A stretch of DNA of 64,000 bases from Pseudomonas sp. WN033 (GTDB lineage Bacteria > Pseudomonadota > Gammaproteobacteria > Pseudomonadales > Pseudomonadaceae): assembly GCA_002287035.1 (NCBI GenBank), contig NSKG01000008.1, positions 62,001 through 126,000 on the forward strand, read 5' to 3'. The notes under the pieces are model-generated. The model saw only the letters and a list, made by a program, of their open reading frames with translations. It did not search any database and was not told the origin of the DNA. A program made the translations under genes and the position numbers. Position 1 is the stretch's first letter. Each line of letters starts with the position of its first letter. Of the stretch, positions 44,567-52,774 are shown one piece after another.

Positions 44567-44745
44567 GTAGGAGCGGCCCGCGGCCGCGAATAGGTGCCGT
44601 TTCGCGCCTGCAAGGCGCTCCTACCGGCCCGTGAGCCCTTCCGGTAGGAGCGGCCCGCGGCCGCGAATAAGCGCCATTTCGCGCCTGCAAGGCGCTCCTA
44701 CCAACCCGTGAGCCCTTCCGGTAGGAGCGGCCCGCGGCCGCGAAT
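44567..44745. repeat. REP array with 77-bp tandem period
   Basis: TAGGAGCGGCCCGCGGCCGC half-sites begin at 44567, 44644 and 44721 (period 77). They alternate with TTCGCGCCTGCAAGGCGCTCC half-sites in the opposite orientation. It fills the gap between module 2 and the converging AraC gene. Confidence 0.88.
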
Positions 44746-44756
44746 GGGTGCTTCCC

Positions 44757-45791
44757 TCAGGCCTTCTTGAGCCCCTGATCCCTGAATGCCGTTGGGCTCA
44801 TACCGGTCCAGCGGCGGAAGGCGCGGGTGAAACTGCTGGGATCGAGAAAACCCAGCTCAAACGCAATCCGGCCCAAGTTCAGCTTGCCATCCTGAATCAG
44901 GCGAATGGCCAACTCCATGCGAACCTCGTCCAGCAGCTTCTCATAGGTGGTGTGGGTTTCACTCAGCTTGCGCCGCAAATGCCGCGGGCTCATGTTGAAC
45001 GGCGTGGCCACCAGCTCTTCAGATATCTCGCGCTCGGCAACCAGCACCCGAATCCGCTGTTTTACCTGTTCGGCAAAGTCGACATTCGGCAGATCACCCA
45101 GCATATCTTCCAGCGAAGCATCCAGCCGCTTGCTCAGGAACGCATCGGCTGTTTCCAGCGGCACCCGCATCAGTTGCTGGTTCAGGCGCACGGCAATGCG
45201 CTTTGCTCCGAGCCGGACTCGCCCGTTTAGGGCATCCTCCACCCGCTGGCGGGTTTTTTCATGATCGCCGACCAGCCGGGTTTCCAGCACCAGAGAAGAG
45301 GGGCCCTGGTCCAATGCTTTCCAGATCTTTGAGCATTGCCCCACCAGTGCTTCCAGATGCAGGGGGTGCGGAGAGCCTTTGGGCTCAAAGTAGATGGTCA
45401 AATATTGATCGTCTTCAACCGAGTAGAGCTGTACCTGGGTGCTGAAAACGGAAATGTACTTGATGATCCGGCGGACCCCGGTACCTATGGTCTCGCTTGA
45501 GGTGGCGGCCAGGCCCAGAACCTTGAGGGTATTTGAGCAGAAAGTTTTGCCCAGCTTGAGTCCAAAGCACTCATCACCGGACAGCACCGCCGCCGAATGC
45601 CATAAACGATTCATGTCGGTCTGGCTGATCTGGGCCAGGCTGTGATCTTCAGGTGAGCAATGATGACGCAGATCTGCCGGCAGATCCTTCGCTGATTTGC
45701 CGTATTGCTCCAATGTCTTGCTGATAGCTTTTGCCCAAAATGCCCGTTCCTGCAATCGTTGGCAGGGCAGGGGATGTAGAACCTGATTCAT
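44757..45791 (-). CDS. AraC-family regulator (OruR-like), copy 2
   Basis: A 344-residue regulator with the same domain order as the one at 36244: a long N-terminal effector domain and a C-terminal AraC HTH pair (SPRHLRRKLSETHTTYEKL and LGRIAFELGFLDPSSFTRAF, ending in MSPTAFR). It is divergent from DUF1302-DUF1329 module 3 with 282 bases between the starts, and is the likely regulator of that module. It converges on module 2. The N-terminal halves of the two regulators differ considerably, so they probably sense different ligands. Confidence 0.92.
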   Translation of the reverse strand: MNQVLHPLPCQRLQERAFWAKAISKTLEQYGKSAKDLPADLRHHCSPEDHSLAQISQTDMNRLWHSAAVLSGDECFGLKLGKTFCSNTLKVLGLAATSSETIGTGVRRIIKYISVFSTQVQLYSVEDDQYLTIYFEPKGSPHPLHLEALVGQCSKIWKALDQGPSSLVLETRLVGDHEKTRQRVEDALNGRVRLGAKRIAVRLNQQLMRVPLETADAFLSKRLDASLEDMLGDLPNVDFAEQVKQRIRVLVAEREISEELVATPFNMSPRHLRRKLSETHTTYEKLLDEVRMELAIRLIQDGKLNLGRIAFELGFLDPSSFTRAFRRWTGMSPTAFRDQGLKKA

Positions 45792-46073
45792 GCCGAGACT
45801 CTCTTTATCTTGTTTTTATTTTGTGCAGGGCTGGCAGTCTCTGCTGCCTCTCATAGGCTCTCAAGATAGAGCAACTGTTGCGATTATGCAAAAGGATGCA
45901 ACAGATTATTCCGCGCCGTGGATGATGCCTATTCAGCGCGTGAATGTCCCTGTAGGCCAAAATATTCGTCCTAATCGGTCAAAACAACTCCGCGCGCCGT
46001 GACAGACTAAATCCCGATGCCAGACGCCTCCCAGAGGTCTGGCGTCCATGATTCACTCTAACGGAGCAGCACA

Positions 46074-47876
46074 ATGACAAAAAAAATGCATGCTTGGTCG
46101 CTCGCGGCATTGCCCCTGGCAATTGGATTGGCCAGCTTCAGCGGCTCAGCGAACGCCGCCAATTTCAACATCGGCCCGATTGATGCCCAATTCGACTCTA
46201 CCTTGTCGGTTGGTGCCAGTATGTCCACCCAAAATGCGGACAAACGTTTCATTGGGGTCGCCAATGGTGGTCAGGCTGCGGCACGGACCTCGGATGATGG
46301 TCGTCAGAACTACAAGTCTGGTGACTGGTTCTCCAAGATCTTCCGCGGCGTTCATGACCTGGAAATGAAGTACGAGAACTCTGGCGCATTTTTCCGCGGC
46401 AAGTACTGGTACGACTTCGAGACCAAAGACGGCAGTCAGCGTTTCTACGATATCAGTGATCGGGGGCGTCCGCCGCTGGTCAAGGGATCAGGTGTTGCGC
46501 TGCTGGATGCATTTTTCTATCACAACTATTTTATCGGCAATAACCCAGGCAACATCCGTATCGGCCGTCAGGTCGTAAGCTGGGGTGAAAGTACCTTCAT
46601 CGGCAACTCGATCAACTCGATCAACCCGATCGACGTAGCCGCTTTCCGCCGTCCTGGCGCGGAAATCAAAGAAGGTCTGTTGCCGGTTGAAATGCTCTAT
46701 ATCTCTCAAGGTCTGACCGACAGCCTGAGCCTGGAGGCCTTCTACCAGCTCAAATGGCATCCTTTTGCGATCGATAACTGCGGTACCTTCTTCGGTGCCG
46801 ATACCCTGGCAACCGGCTGTCTTGATCGCCTGGTTGTTGCAGGCCAAGACTTCCCGCAGGGCCAGCAGCCTCCGGGAACCTATATCGTCCGCGCGAAAAA
46901 AGACCGTGACGCTTCCGATAGCGGCCAGTTCGGTGTTGCCCTGCGCTGGTTCGTACCGGCTCTGAATGATACCGAGTTCGGGTTCTATGCCATGAACTAC
47001 CACAGCCGTGCGCCGTACTACTCCAACATCGCCGGTTTGCCGCCGGGAGTAGGCAACCCGATTCTGGGGCTTGATGGTGTCAATGGTCCGGCTGGTTACT
47101 TCTTCGAGTACCCGGAAGATATCCGCCTGTACGGTGTCAGCTTCCAGACTAACGTTGGTGGTACTGCGCTCAGCGGTGAGTTGAGCTATCGCCCGAATAT
47201 GCCGCTGCAGCTCAATACTGGGGATATGAGCCGTACCGCGCTGGTTAACCCGGCAACCGGCCAAGACAACACTCACCGCGGCCTGCAGGTTGGGATTGGT
47301 GATGAGATCAGCGGCTATGAGCGTCAAGAGGTTTATCAGGCGCAAATCACCGCAATTCACTTCATTGAGCGCGTCATGGGTGCCAGCCGCCTGTCGCTGG
47401 TGGGTGAAATTGGTGTCAACTACATCGCCGGTATCGGTGATCTCAAGTTCGGTCGTGACTCACTGTTCGGCCAAAGCCCGTTCGTGGACGGTGACGGTGG
47501 CGCCGGCGTACTGCCGCCCGGCCAGTGTTCCTCATTCCAGGGGACTCCGGTTGGTGGTTCGCCCAAGGCTGCAAGCTGGTGTGAGAACGATGGTTTCATG
47601 ACCCGTTGGTCGTCCGGCTATCGTCTGCGTGCTGCACTGGATTACAGCAACGTGTTCGCTGGTATCAACCTGAGCCCGAGCATTAGCTGGTCGCATGACG
47701 TTGATGGTTACGGCCCGAACTTCACTGAAAACGCCAAAGCCATCAGCCTGGGTCTGAACGCCGATTACGCCAACAAATACAATGCCAGTATCAGCTATAC
47801 CAACTTCTTTGATGGTAAGTACAACACCAACGTTGATCGCGACTTCCTCGCCCTCAGCGTCGGCGTAAGCTTCTGA
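46074..47876 (+). CDS. DUF1302 family outer-membrane-like protein, copy 3
   Basis: A 600-residue DUF1302 protein, closest to copy 1 in its N-terminus (the signal peptide region LAALPLAIGL..SANAANF is nearly identical) and in its Shine-Dalgarno sequence ACGGAGCAGCACA. It lacks the Ala/Gln-rich insert of copy 1. Conserved blocks include SQRFYDISD, INPIDVAAFRRPGAEIKEG and NFFDGKYNT, with a C-terminal aromatic. It pairs with DUF1329 copy 3 after 24 bases. In the divergent region a TGACAGACT motif 66 bases upstream of the start is also present before copy 1. Function unknown. Confidence 0.9.
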   Translation: MTKKMHAWSLAALPLAIGLASFSGSANAANFNIGPIDAQFDSTLSVGASMSTQNADKRFIGVANGGQAAARTSDDGRQNYKSGDWFSKIFRGVHDLEMKYENSGAFFRGKYWYDFETKDGSQRFYDISDRGRPPLVKGSGVALLDAFFYHNYFIGNNPGNIRIGRQVVSWGESTFIGNSINSINPIDVAAFRRPGAEIKEGLLPVEMLYISQGLTDSLSLEAFYQLKWHPFAIDNCGTFFGADTLATGCLDRLVVAGQDFPQGQQPPGTYIVRAKKDRDASDSGQFGVALRWFVPALNDTEFGFYAMNYHSRAPYYSNIAGLPPGVGNPILGLDGVNGPAGYFFEYPEDIRLYGVSFQTNVGGTALSGELSYRPNMPLQLNTGDMSRTALVNPATGQDNTHRGLQVGIGDEISGYERQEVYQAQITAIHFIERVMGASRLSLVGEIGVNYIAGIGDLKFGRDSLFGQSPFVDGDGGAGVLPPGQCSSFQGTPVGGSPKAASWCENDGFMTRWSSGYRLRAALDYSNVFAGINLSPSISWSHDVDGYGPNFTENAKAISLGLNADYANKYNASISYTNFFDGKYNTNVDRDFLALSVGVSF

Positions 47877-47900
47877 TAACTGGCAACTGGAGACCATAAT

Positions 47901-49271
47901 ATGCGTAAACAAACAACTCTTCTGGGTGCCGGTGGATTGGCTCTGAGCCTGTTGGCTACCAGTGTCATGGCGCAAGGCGTGAGCCCGGCGGAAATCGCTC
48001 AACTGGGCAATACCCTGACGCCGGTCGGCGCCGAGCGTGCCGGCAACGCTGCAGGCACCATTCCCGAGTGGACTGGTGGCTTGGGTCCGGATGCCGGTCA
48101 GGCGCTGGCTGACAACTTCCAGACCAACCCGTTTGCGGGAGAGCAGCCGGAGTTCGTGATCACTGCCCAGAACTATCAGCAGTATCGCGACAACCTGAGC
48201 CCCGGCCAGATCGCCATGTTCGAGCGTTATCCAGAAACCTTCCGTATGCCGATCTACAAGACGCAGCGGACCGTTGGTTATCCTGAGTACGTCTACGATC
48301 AGGTCAAGGCTACTGCCGGTCAGGCTCGCCTGGTCAACAACGGTGACGGGATCGAGAACTTCAGCCACGGCGTGTTTGCCTTCCCGATTCCCAAGGCTGG
48401 TGCCGAGGTAATCTGGAACCACAACACCCGTTACCGGGTGAACATCAAGCGCTGGTACATGCAGGCGATGCCGCAGACCAACGGTTCCTACACCCTGATC
48501 AAGCTGGAAGAAGAAGTCGGTTATCCGCAGTACATGCCGGATGTTGACGAGTCGACCATGCCCAACACCCTGCTGTTCTTCAAGCAGCGTGTAAACGCAC
48601 CGGCGCGTCTGGCTGGTAACGTACTGCTGGTACACGACACCCTGGATCAGTTGAAAGAGCCGCGCATGGCCTGGGTATACAACGCTGGTCAGCGTCGTGT
48701 ACGTCGCGCTCCGCAGGTTGCCTATGACGGCCCAGGTACCGCTTCGGACGGCATGCGTACTTCCGACAACTTCGCCATGTACAACGGTGCTCCAGACCGT
48801 TACGACTGGAAGCTGATTGGCAAGAAGGAAGTCTACATTCCTTACAACAGCTACCGGATGACCGATCGTGACGTGAAGTACGCCGATGTACTCAAGGCCG
48901 GCCATATCAATCCGGAACACACCCGTTTCGAGTTGCACCGGGTCTGGGAAGTGCAGGGCAACGTCAAGCAGGGTCAGCGTCACATCTACGCTCAGCGTAA
49001 CTTCTTCGTAGATGAGGACTCCTGGATGATCACCCTGGCTGACCACTACGATGGTCGTGGCACTCTGTGGCGCGTAGGTGAAGGTCACCTGGCCTTTAAC
49101 TACAAGCAGAAGCTGCCGGGTTACTCGATCGAAACCCTGTATGACCTGCTGGCTGGTCGTTACATCGCGCTGGGTATGTACACCGAAGAGGTGTCTGCAC
49201 CGCAGTTCGACTTCGTACCGACCTACAACCAGTTCACTCCGGCTGCACTGCGTGCCGCAGGTGTGCGTTAA
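47901..49271 (+). CDS. DUF1329 (LolB-like) family protein, copy 3
   Basis: A 456-residue DUF1329 protein, same length as the other two copies. The signal peptide ends near VMAQ. All conserved blocks are present. The stretch 48576-48773 differs from 40389-40586 of copy 1 at only 5 of 198 bases, all synonymous by my count. It is followed by an intrinsic terminator. The downstream YCF48-like and MMPL/RND genes that often accompany DUF1302/DUF1329 pairs elsewhere are not here. Confidence 0.92.
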   Translation: MRKQTTLLGAGGLALSLLATSVMAQGVSPAEIAQLGNTLTPVGAERAGNAAGTIPEWTGGLGPDAGQALADNFQTNPFAGEQPEFVITAQNYQQYRDNLSPGQIAMFERYPETFRMPIYKTQRTVGYPEYVYDQVKATAGQARLVNNGDGIENFSHGVFAFPIPKAGAEVIWNHNTRYRVNIKRWYMQAMPQTNGSYTLIKLEEEVGYPQYMPDVDESTMPNTLLFFKQRVNAPARLAGNVLLVHDTLDQLKEPRMAWVYNAGQRRVRRAPQVAYDGPGTASDGMRTSDNFAMYNGAPDRYDWKLIGKKEVYIPYNSYRMTDRDVKYADVLKAGHINPEHTRFELHRVWEVQGNVKQGQRHIYAQRNFFVDEDSWMITLADHYDGRGTLWRVGEGHLAFNYKQKLPGYSIETLYDLLAGRYIALGMYTEEVSAPQFDFVPTYNQFTPAALRAAGVR

Positions 49272-49303
49272 GGTCTAAAGCTGCTCATAGATGTTTGGGT
49301 TTT

Positions 49304-49333
49304 AAGGGGCATCCTCGGATGCCCCTTTTTTTA
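49304..49333 (+). terminator. Intrinsic terminator of DUF1302-DUF1329 module 3
   Basis: AAGGGGCATCC (49304-49314) pairs with GGATGCCCCTT (49317-49327), with a run of eight T from 49325. Confidence 0.88.
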
Positions 49334-49375
49334 TTCGCGCTCGCAGGCCTCAAACAGCGCCCTCTGCGCTCTGGT

Positions 49376-49471
49376 CTGGGGAGCGTCGCGCGCCTGCGCG
49401 ATGCTGGAACTGTCTGATAGCACGGTGGTGCCTGATAGCTTTGTGTCGAGCAGGCGCTCGACACTCCCAGG
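49376..49471. repeat. 96-bp palindromic repeat (GGGAGYGTCGCGCG family), complete copy 2
   Basis: In reverse orientation it matches 36086-36183 and 53650-53747, including the central CCGTGCTATCAGACAGTT on the complement. It lies between module 3 and the DEAD-box gene. Confidence 0.85.
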
Positions 49472-49542
49472 TTATCGGTGGCCGGAGCCACAATCTGCTA
49501 AACTCCCGGCAACTTCCGTGACCATCAAAGAGCTCTGTCGCC

Positions 49543-50880
49543 TTGTCCAGCCAATCCCAGTTCAGCCAATTCAATCTGCACGAACGTATCCTCAAAGCCA
49601 TCGATGCCCTTGGCTTTGAAGAACCTACTGCCGTCCAGCTAGCGACCATCCCGGCCGCCCTGGAAGGCGACGACCTCTACGTCATTGCCCGTACCGGCAG
49701 CGGCAAGACTGCTGCCTACATGCTGCCGATCCTTCAGCAATTGCAACTTGATGAGAACAAGCCTCTGGCGCCTCGGGCACTGGTTCTGTCACCGACCCGT
49801 GAATTGGCCAAACAGATCCTGGATGATGCCCAACAGTTGGCCCGTTTCACCTTTCTCAAGGCCGAACTGGTCATCGGCGGTGAAGACTTCAAGGTTCAGG
49901 CGGCCAAGCTGCGCAAGAACCCGGATATCATCATTGCCACCCCAGGCCGTGCCCTTGAGCAACTGGCCGCCAGCAACCTGGATCTGAGCCAGGTTCGTAC
50001 CCTGGTAATCGATGAAGCCGACCGCATGCTTGATATGGGCTTCAGCGACGACGTTATCCGCCTGGCTGAAGCCTGCAGCGGACAACCGCAAACCCTGCTG
50101 TGTTCCGCCACCAAGGGCAATGCCGGCTTGCGCCGGATGATCGATAAAGTTCTTGAAGAGCCGCGCTGGCTTGAGCTGGACAGCATTCGTGACGACACCC
50201 CGGCTATCCGCCAGCAGGTAGTCCCCGCCGATGACAACAGCCACAAGGAAGCGCTGCTCAAGTGGCTGCTGGCCAATGAGAACGCCGGCAAGGTGATTGT
50301 CTTCACCAACACCCGGGTCATGGCTGATCGGCTGAACGGCGTCTTGCGGGCAGCGGACATTCGCACCTATGTGTTGCATGGTGAGAAGGACCAGAAAGAT
50401 CGCAAACAGGCGATTGAGCGCTTCCGCCAGGGCCAGTTTGCCGTATTGGTAGCGACTGACGTGGCTGCACGGGGACTGGATATTGATGACCTGGACCTGG
50501 TCGTCAATTTCGATATGCCGCGCAGTGGTGACGATTACCTGCACCGGGTCGGACGTACCGGCCGGGCCGGGGCCGAAGGGCTGGCGATCTCGCTGGTAAC
50601 TCCGCATGAATGGAACCTGATGTCGAGCATCGAGCGCTACCTGCGCCGTCAGTTCGAGCGGCGGGTGGTCAAGGAAGTGCCGGGCAGCTTCAAAGGGCCG
50701 AAGAAGGTCAAGGCATCCGGCAAACCCGTTGGCGCCAAGAAGAAAAAGGTCGACAAGAAAACCGCCAAGCCAAAGAAACCCAAAGCCGCCAAGCCCGCCG
50801 CCAAGCGCAAGCCGTCAGGCGCACCCCAAGGCCAGGTGGTTACCAGCCCCGATGGTCTGGCCCCACCCAAACGCCGTTAA
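49543..50880 (+). CDS. DEAD-box ATP-dependent RNA helicase
   Basis: A 445-residue RNA helicase. The Q motif region is at about 10-35 (FNLHERILKAIDALGFEEPT..Q). ARTGSGKT is motif I, PTRELAKQ is Ia, TPGRALEQL Ib, VIDEADRMLD motif II, CSATKG motif III, VIVFTNTR motif IV, ATDVAARGLDI motif V and HRVGRTGRAG motif VI. The C-terminal 60 residues are a Lys/Pro/Ala-rich basic tail for RNA binding. Size and tail resemble SrmB/RhlE-type proteins involved in ribosome assembly or mRNA turnover. The start is TTG at 49543 with a weak Shine-Dalgarno; no better ATG exists before the Q motif. Confidence 0.93.
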   Translation: MSSQSQFSQFNLHERILKAIDALGFEEPTAVQLATIPAALEGDDLYVIARTGSGKTAAYMLPILQQLQLDENKPLAPRALVLSPTRELAKQILDDAQQLARFTFLKAELVIGGEDFKVQAAKLRKNPDIIIATPGRALEQLAASNLDLSQVRTLVIDEADRMLDMGFSDDVIRLAEACSGQPQTLLCSATKGNAGLRRMIDKVLEEPRWLELDSIRDDTPAIRQQVVPADDNSHKEALLKWLLANENAGKVIVFTNTRVMADRLNGVLRAADIRTYVLHGEKDQKDRKQAIERFRQGQFAVLVATDVAARGLDIDDLDLVVNFDMPRSGDDYLHRVGRTGRAGAEGLAISLVTPHEWNLMSSIERYLRRQFERRVVKEVPGSFKGPKKVKASGKPVGAKKKKVDKKTAKPKKPKAAKPAAKRKPSGAPQGQVVTSPDGLAPPKRR

Positions 50881-50887
50881 CGCCACC

Positions 50888-51002
50888 GCATTCGCGCCTG
50901 CAAGGCGCTCCTACCGAATCACCGCGGGTAGGAGCGGCCTGCGGCCGCGAAACGAATTACCAGAGCCCACAAAGCCCATTCGCGCTCGCAGAGCGCTCCT
51001 AC
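50888..51002. repeat. REP-type repeat group (TAGGAGC family)
   Basis: Three half-sites (TTCGCGCCTGCAAGGCGCTCC, TAGGAGCGGCCTGCGGCCGC and TTCGCGCTCGCAGAGCGCTCC) fill the space between the converging helicase and VanZ-like genes and reach its stop codon. Confidence 0.85.
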
Positions 51003-51415
51003 CGGTGCCGACAGACGTAGCGGTAACCACCGATCAACACCAACCCTGCAACGATACCAGCACCGTTGGCATACAGATCGTTCCAGTCTGCCACCCGCAT
51101 GGGGTGGAATGACTGCACATACTCAATCAGCACACCAACACCAAACAGCAAAAGCCCCCGCAGCCACCAATACCAGCGTGGAAACGCCAGATAGCTCACC
51201 AGCGTCAAGGCAAACAGCCCGACAGCATGGTACATGTCACTTTGCCAGTGATAAGTGACTGGTGTCGGGGTAGGGCGCATGCCCAGGTACAGCGCCAACA
51301 ACAGCATCAGGAAAAACAGCAGCTTGAACATCGGGCGAAAGGCCAGCCAGTACCGCACAATCCTTAGCCACATGGTCTGCCCACCAAACTGCCAACCGAG
51401 TGCATCAATCGTCAT
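50999..51415 (-). CDS. VanZ-like family membrane protein
   Basis: A 138-residue small membrane protein with about four hydrophobic segments (LLFFLMLLLALYLG, YHAVGLFALTLVSYLAF, LRGLLLFGVGVLIEYVQSF, AGIVAGLVLIGGY). The pattern H..GLFALTLVSYLAF..IEYVQSF..R..DWNDLYAN is characteristic of VanZ-like proteins. The ATG at 51415 overlaps the last 11 bases of the Wza-like gene; an ATG at 51373 with GGTGGG upstream would give 124 residues and is possible. It is the second gene of the minus-strand pair. Role unknown; the family often occurs in polysaccharide loci. Confidence 0.75.
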   Translation of the reverse strand: MTIDALGWQFGGQTMWLRIVRYWLAFRPMFKLLFFLMLLLALYLGMRPTPTPVTYHWQSDMYHAVGLFALTLVSYLAFPRWYWWLRGLLLFGVGVLIEYVQSFHPMRVADWNDLYANGAGIVAGLVLIGGYRYVCRHR

Positions 51416-52466
51416 TACTCCGGATATCGTCAACGGGCACAATTACTTCCTGGCGCGACAGGGTCGGCAGCATCTGGCTGATCGTGCGGTTCCAGCGAGT
51501 CAGGCCGGTCGCACCAACAAACACCAGATCACCTTCCGCCAGCCGGAAATCACCGGCAAGCAGTAGAGCCTCAGGGGCGCTCGCATCCAGGTGGAAGCGC
51601 TGGGTGTATTCGCCAACATCACGCATAACCCAGATTGCCCGCGGGTCTGCTGCATCCTGGCGCAAACCGCCAGCACTCATCAGCGCCTGCAACAGAGTCA
51701 GGTTCTGCTCGGAGCCAAGCTGCCGGGGAGATTGTACCTCGCCCAACACTGTGACCGGTTTGTATTCCCGGCGTTCAAGATTCAACAGATCGCCAGCGCG
51801 CAAGAATAATTGAGACGCGGCGGCAGATTGCACTGCCTCTGCCGGCAGCTCGTAGCGCGTGCTATCACGGGTCAGGGTCAGCAAAGACCGTGACTTGGCC
51901 TGGTAATCCAGCTCCAGCAGCGCTTCATGCAGCGACAGTGGCTGGCCGGGTAATGGCAGACTCGCTCTGCCGTTGAAGCCCGGACCGAGTAGCACGCGGC
52001 GGCTATTGGCCTGAGCCAGGCGTACATCCACCTGGGGATTGTCGATAAAGCGTGACAACTGCTCGGTCAGCGCGTGACGAAGCTGCGCTGGAGTCAGGCC
52101 GCTGGCACGAATCTGGCCAACAAAGGGAAAGAACAACACACCGTTGGCATCAACCGCCCGAACATTGACCCCACCCTGTTGTTCAGCGCCGCCAGGCACG
52201 GTCAATTCGGGATAATCCCACACGGTAATGTACAGCTCGTCCAGTGGCCCGAGCCGGTAAGGCTGTGGCTCAGCCTGGAGTAATTCTTGCGGCAGTTGCG
52301 CCGGCGCAGGGGAGGCTTGCTGCTGAATCAGTGCCTGATCAATGCTGATTATCTGCGCGTCAGTATCGGCCCGGCCAATGGCTGGCTGATGCAACCCAGG
52401 CGCTAGCGCGCAGGCTTGCAGCAAAACGGCGGTGGTAATGACTGTCCATAGGCGATAAGAAAACAT
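51405..52466 (-). CDS. Wza-like polysaccharide export lipoprotein (Poly_export/SLBB)
   Basis: A 353-residue outer-membrane polysaccharide secretin-like protein. The ATG at 52466 follows AGGAGCACC. The signal sequence ends in a lipobox LLQAC with Cys19 as the lipidated residue. The Poly_export domain is at about 75-160 (YRLGPLDELYITVWDYPELTVP), followed by two SLBB-type domains (RRVLLGPGFNGRASLPLPGQPLSLHEALLEL and VTVLGEVQSPRQL). The C-terminal LVFVGATGLTRWNRTISQMLP matches the transmembrane helix end of Wza relatives. The frame opens at 52544 but lacks support there. It belongs to the exopolysaccharide functions that resume at 54766. Confidence 0.92.
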   Translation of the reverse strand: MFSYRLWTVITTAVLLQACALAPGLHQPAIGRADTDAQIISIDQALIQQQASPAPAQLPQELLQAEPQPYRLGPLDELYITVWDYPELTVPGGAEQQGGVNVRAVDANGVLFFPFVGQIRASGLTPAQLRHALTEQLSRFIDNPQVDVRLAQANSRRVLLGPGFNGRASLPLPGQPLSLHEALLELDYQAKSRSLLTLTRDSTRYELPAEAVQSAAASQLFLRAGDLLNLERREYKPVTVLGEVQSPRQLGSEQNLTLLQALMSAGGLRQDAADPRAIWVMRDVGEYTQRFHLDASAPEALLLAGDFRLAEGDLVFVGATGLTRWNRTISQMLPTLSRQEVIVPVDDIRSNDD

Positions 52467-52499
52467 GAGGTGCTCCTGGCCTCGTCCGGTTGCTTGCTG

Positions 52500-52643
52500 A
52501 AGGAACTTTTGAAAAACGTAGGCGAGGCGGGCAAGACAAGGCAAAAACGGACGAAAAAGCGCAGTTTACGTGCTGTAAATGAGCATTTTGAGGATGTTTT
52601 TAACGCAGTATTGCCAACGCAGGTAGTTTTTCAGAGGTTCCTT
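52500..52643. repeat. MITE-like 144-bp element, copy 2
   Basis: Imperfect terminal inverted repeats AAGGAACTTTTGAAAAAC (52500-52517) and GTTTTTCAGAGGTTCCTT (52626-52643), with 2 mismatches in 18. The core on the minus strand matches that of 27061-27203 (66 of 72 bases). It lies between the Wza-like start and the divergent MBL gene. Confidence 0.85.
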
Positions 52644-52774
52644 AAGTCAGGGGCAATATGATAACCCGTATTGGCAGACATGCCGAATCGACAAAGCGTG
52701 CACTGGCGCACTCTGCGGTATGGCGCAATGACATACACTTGCCGCTTACCGACGACGCACAGGGAGTGCCCGGC

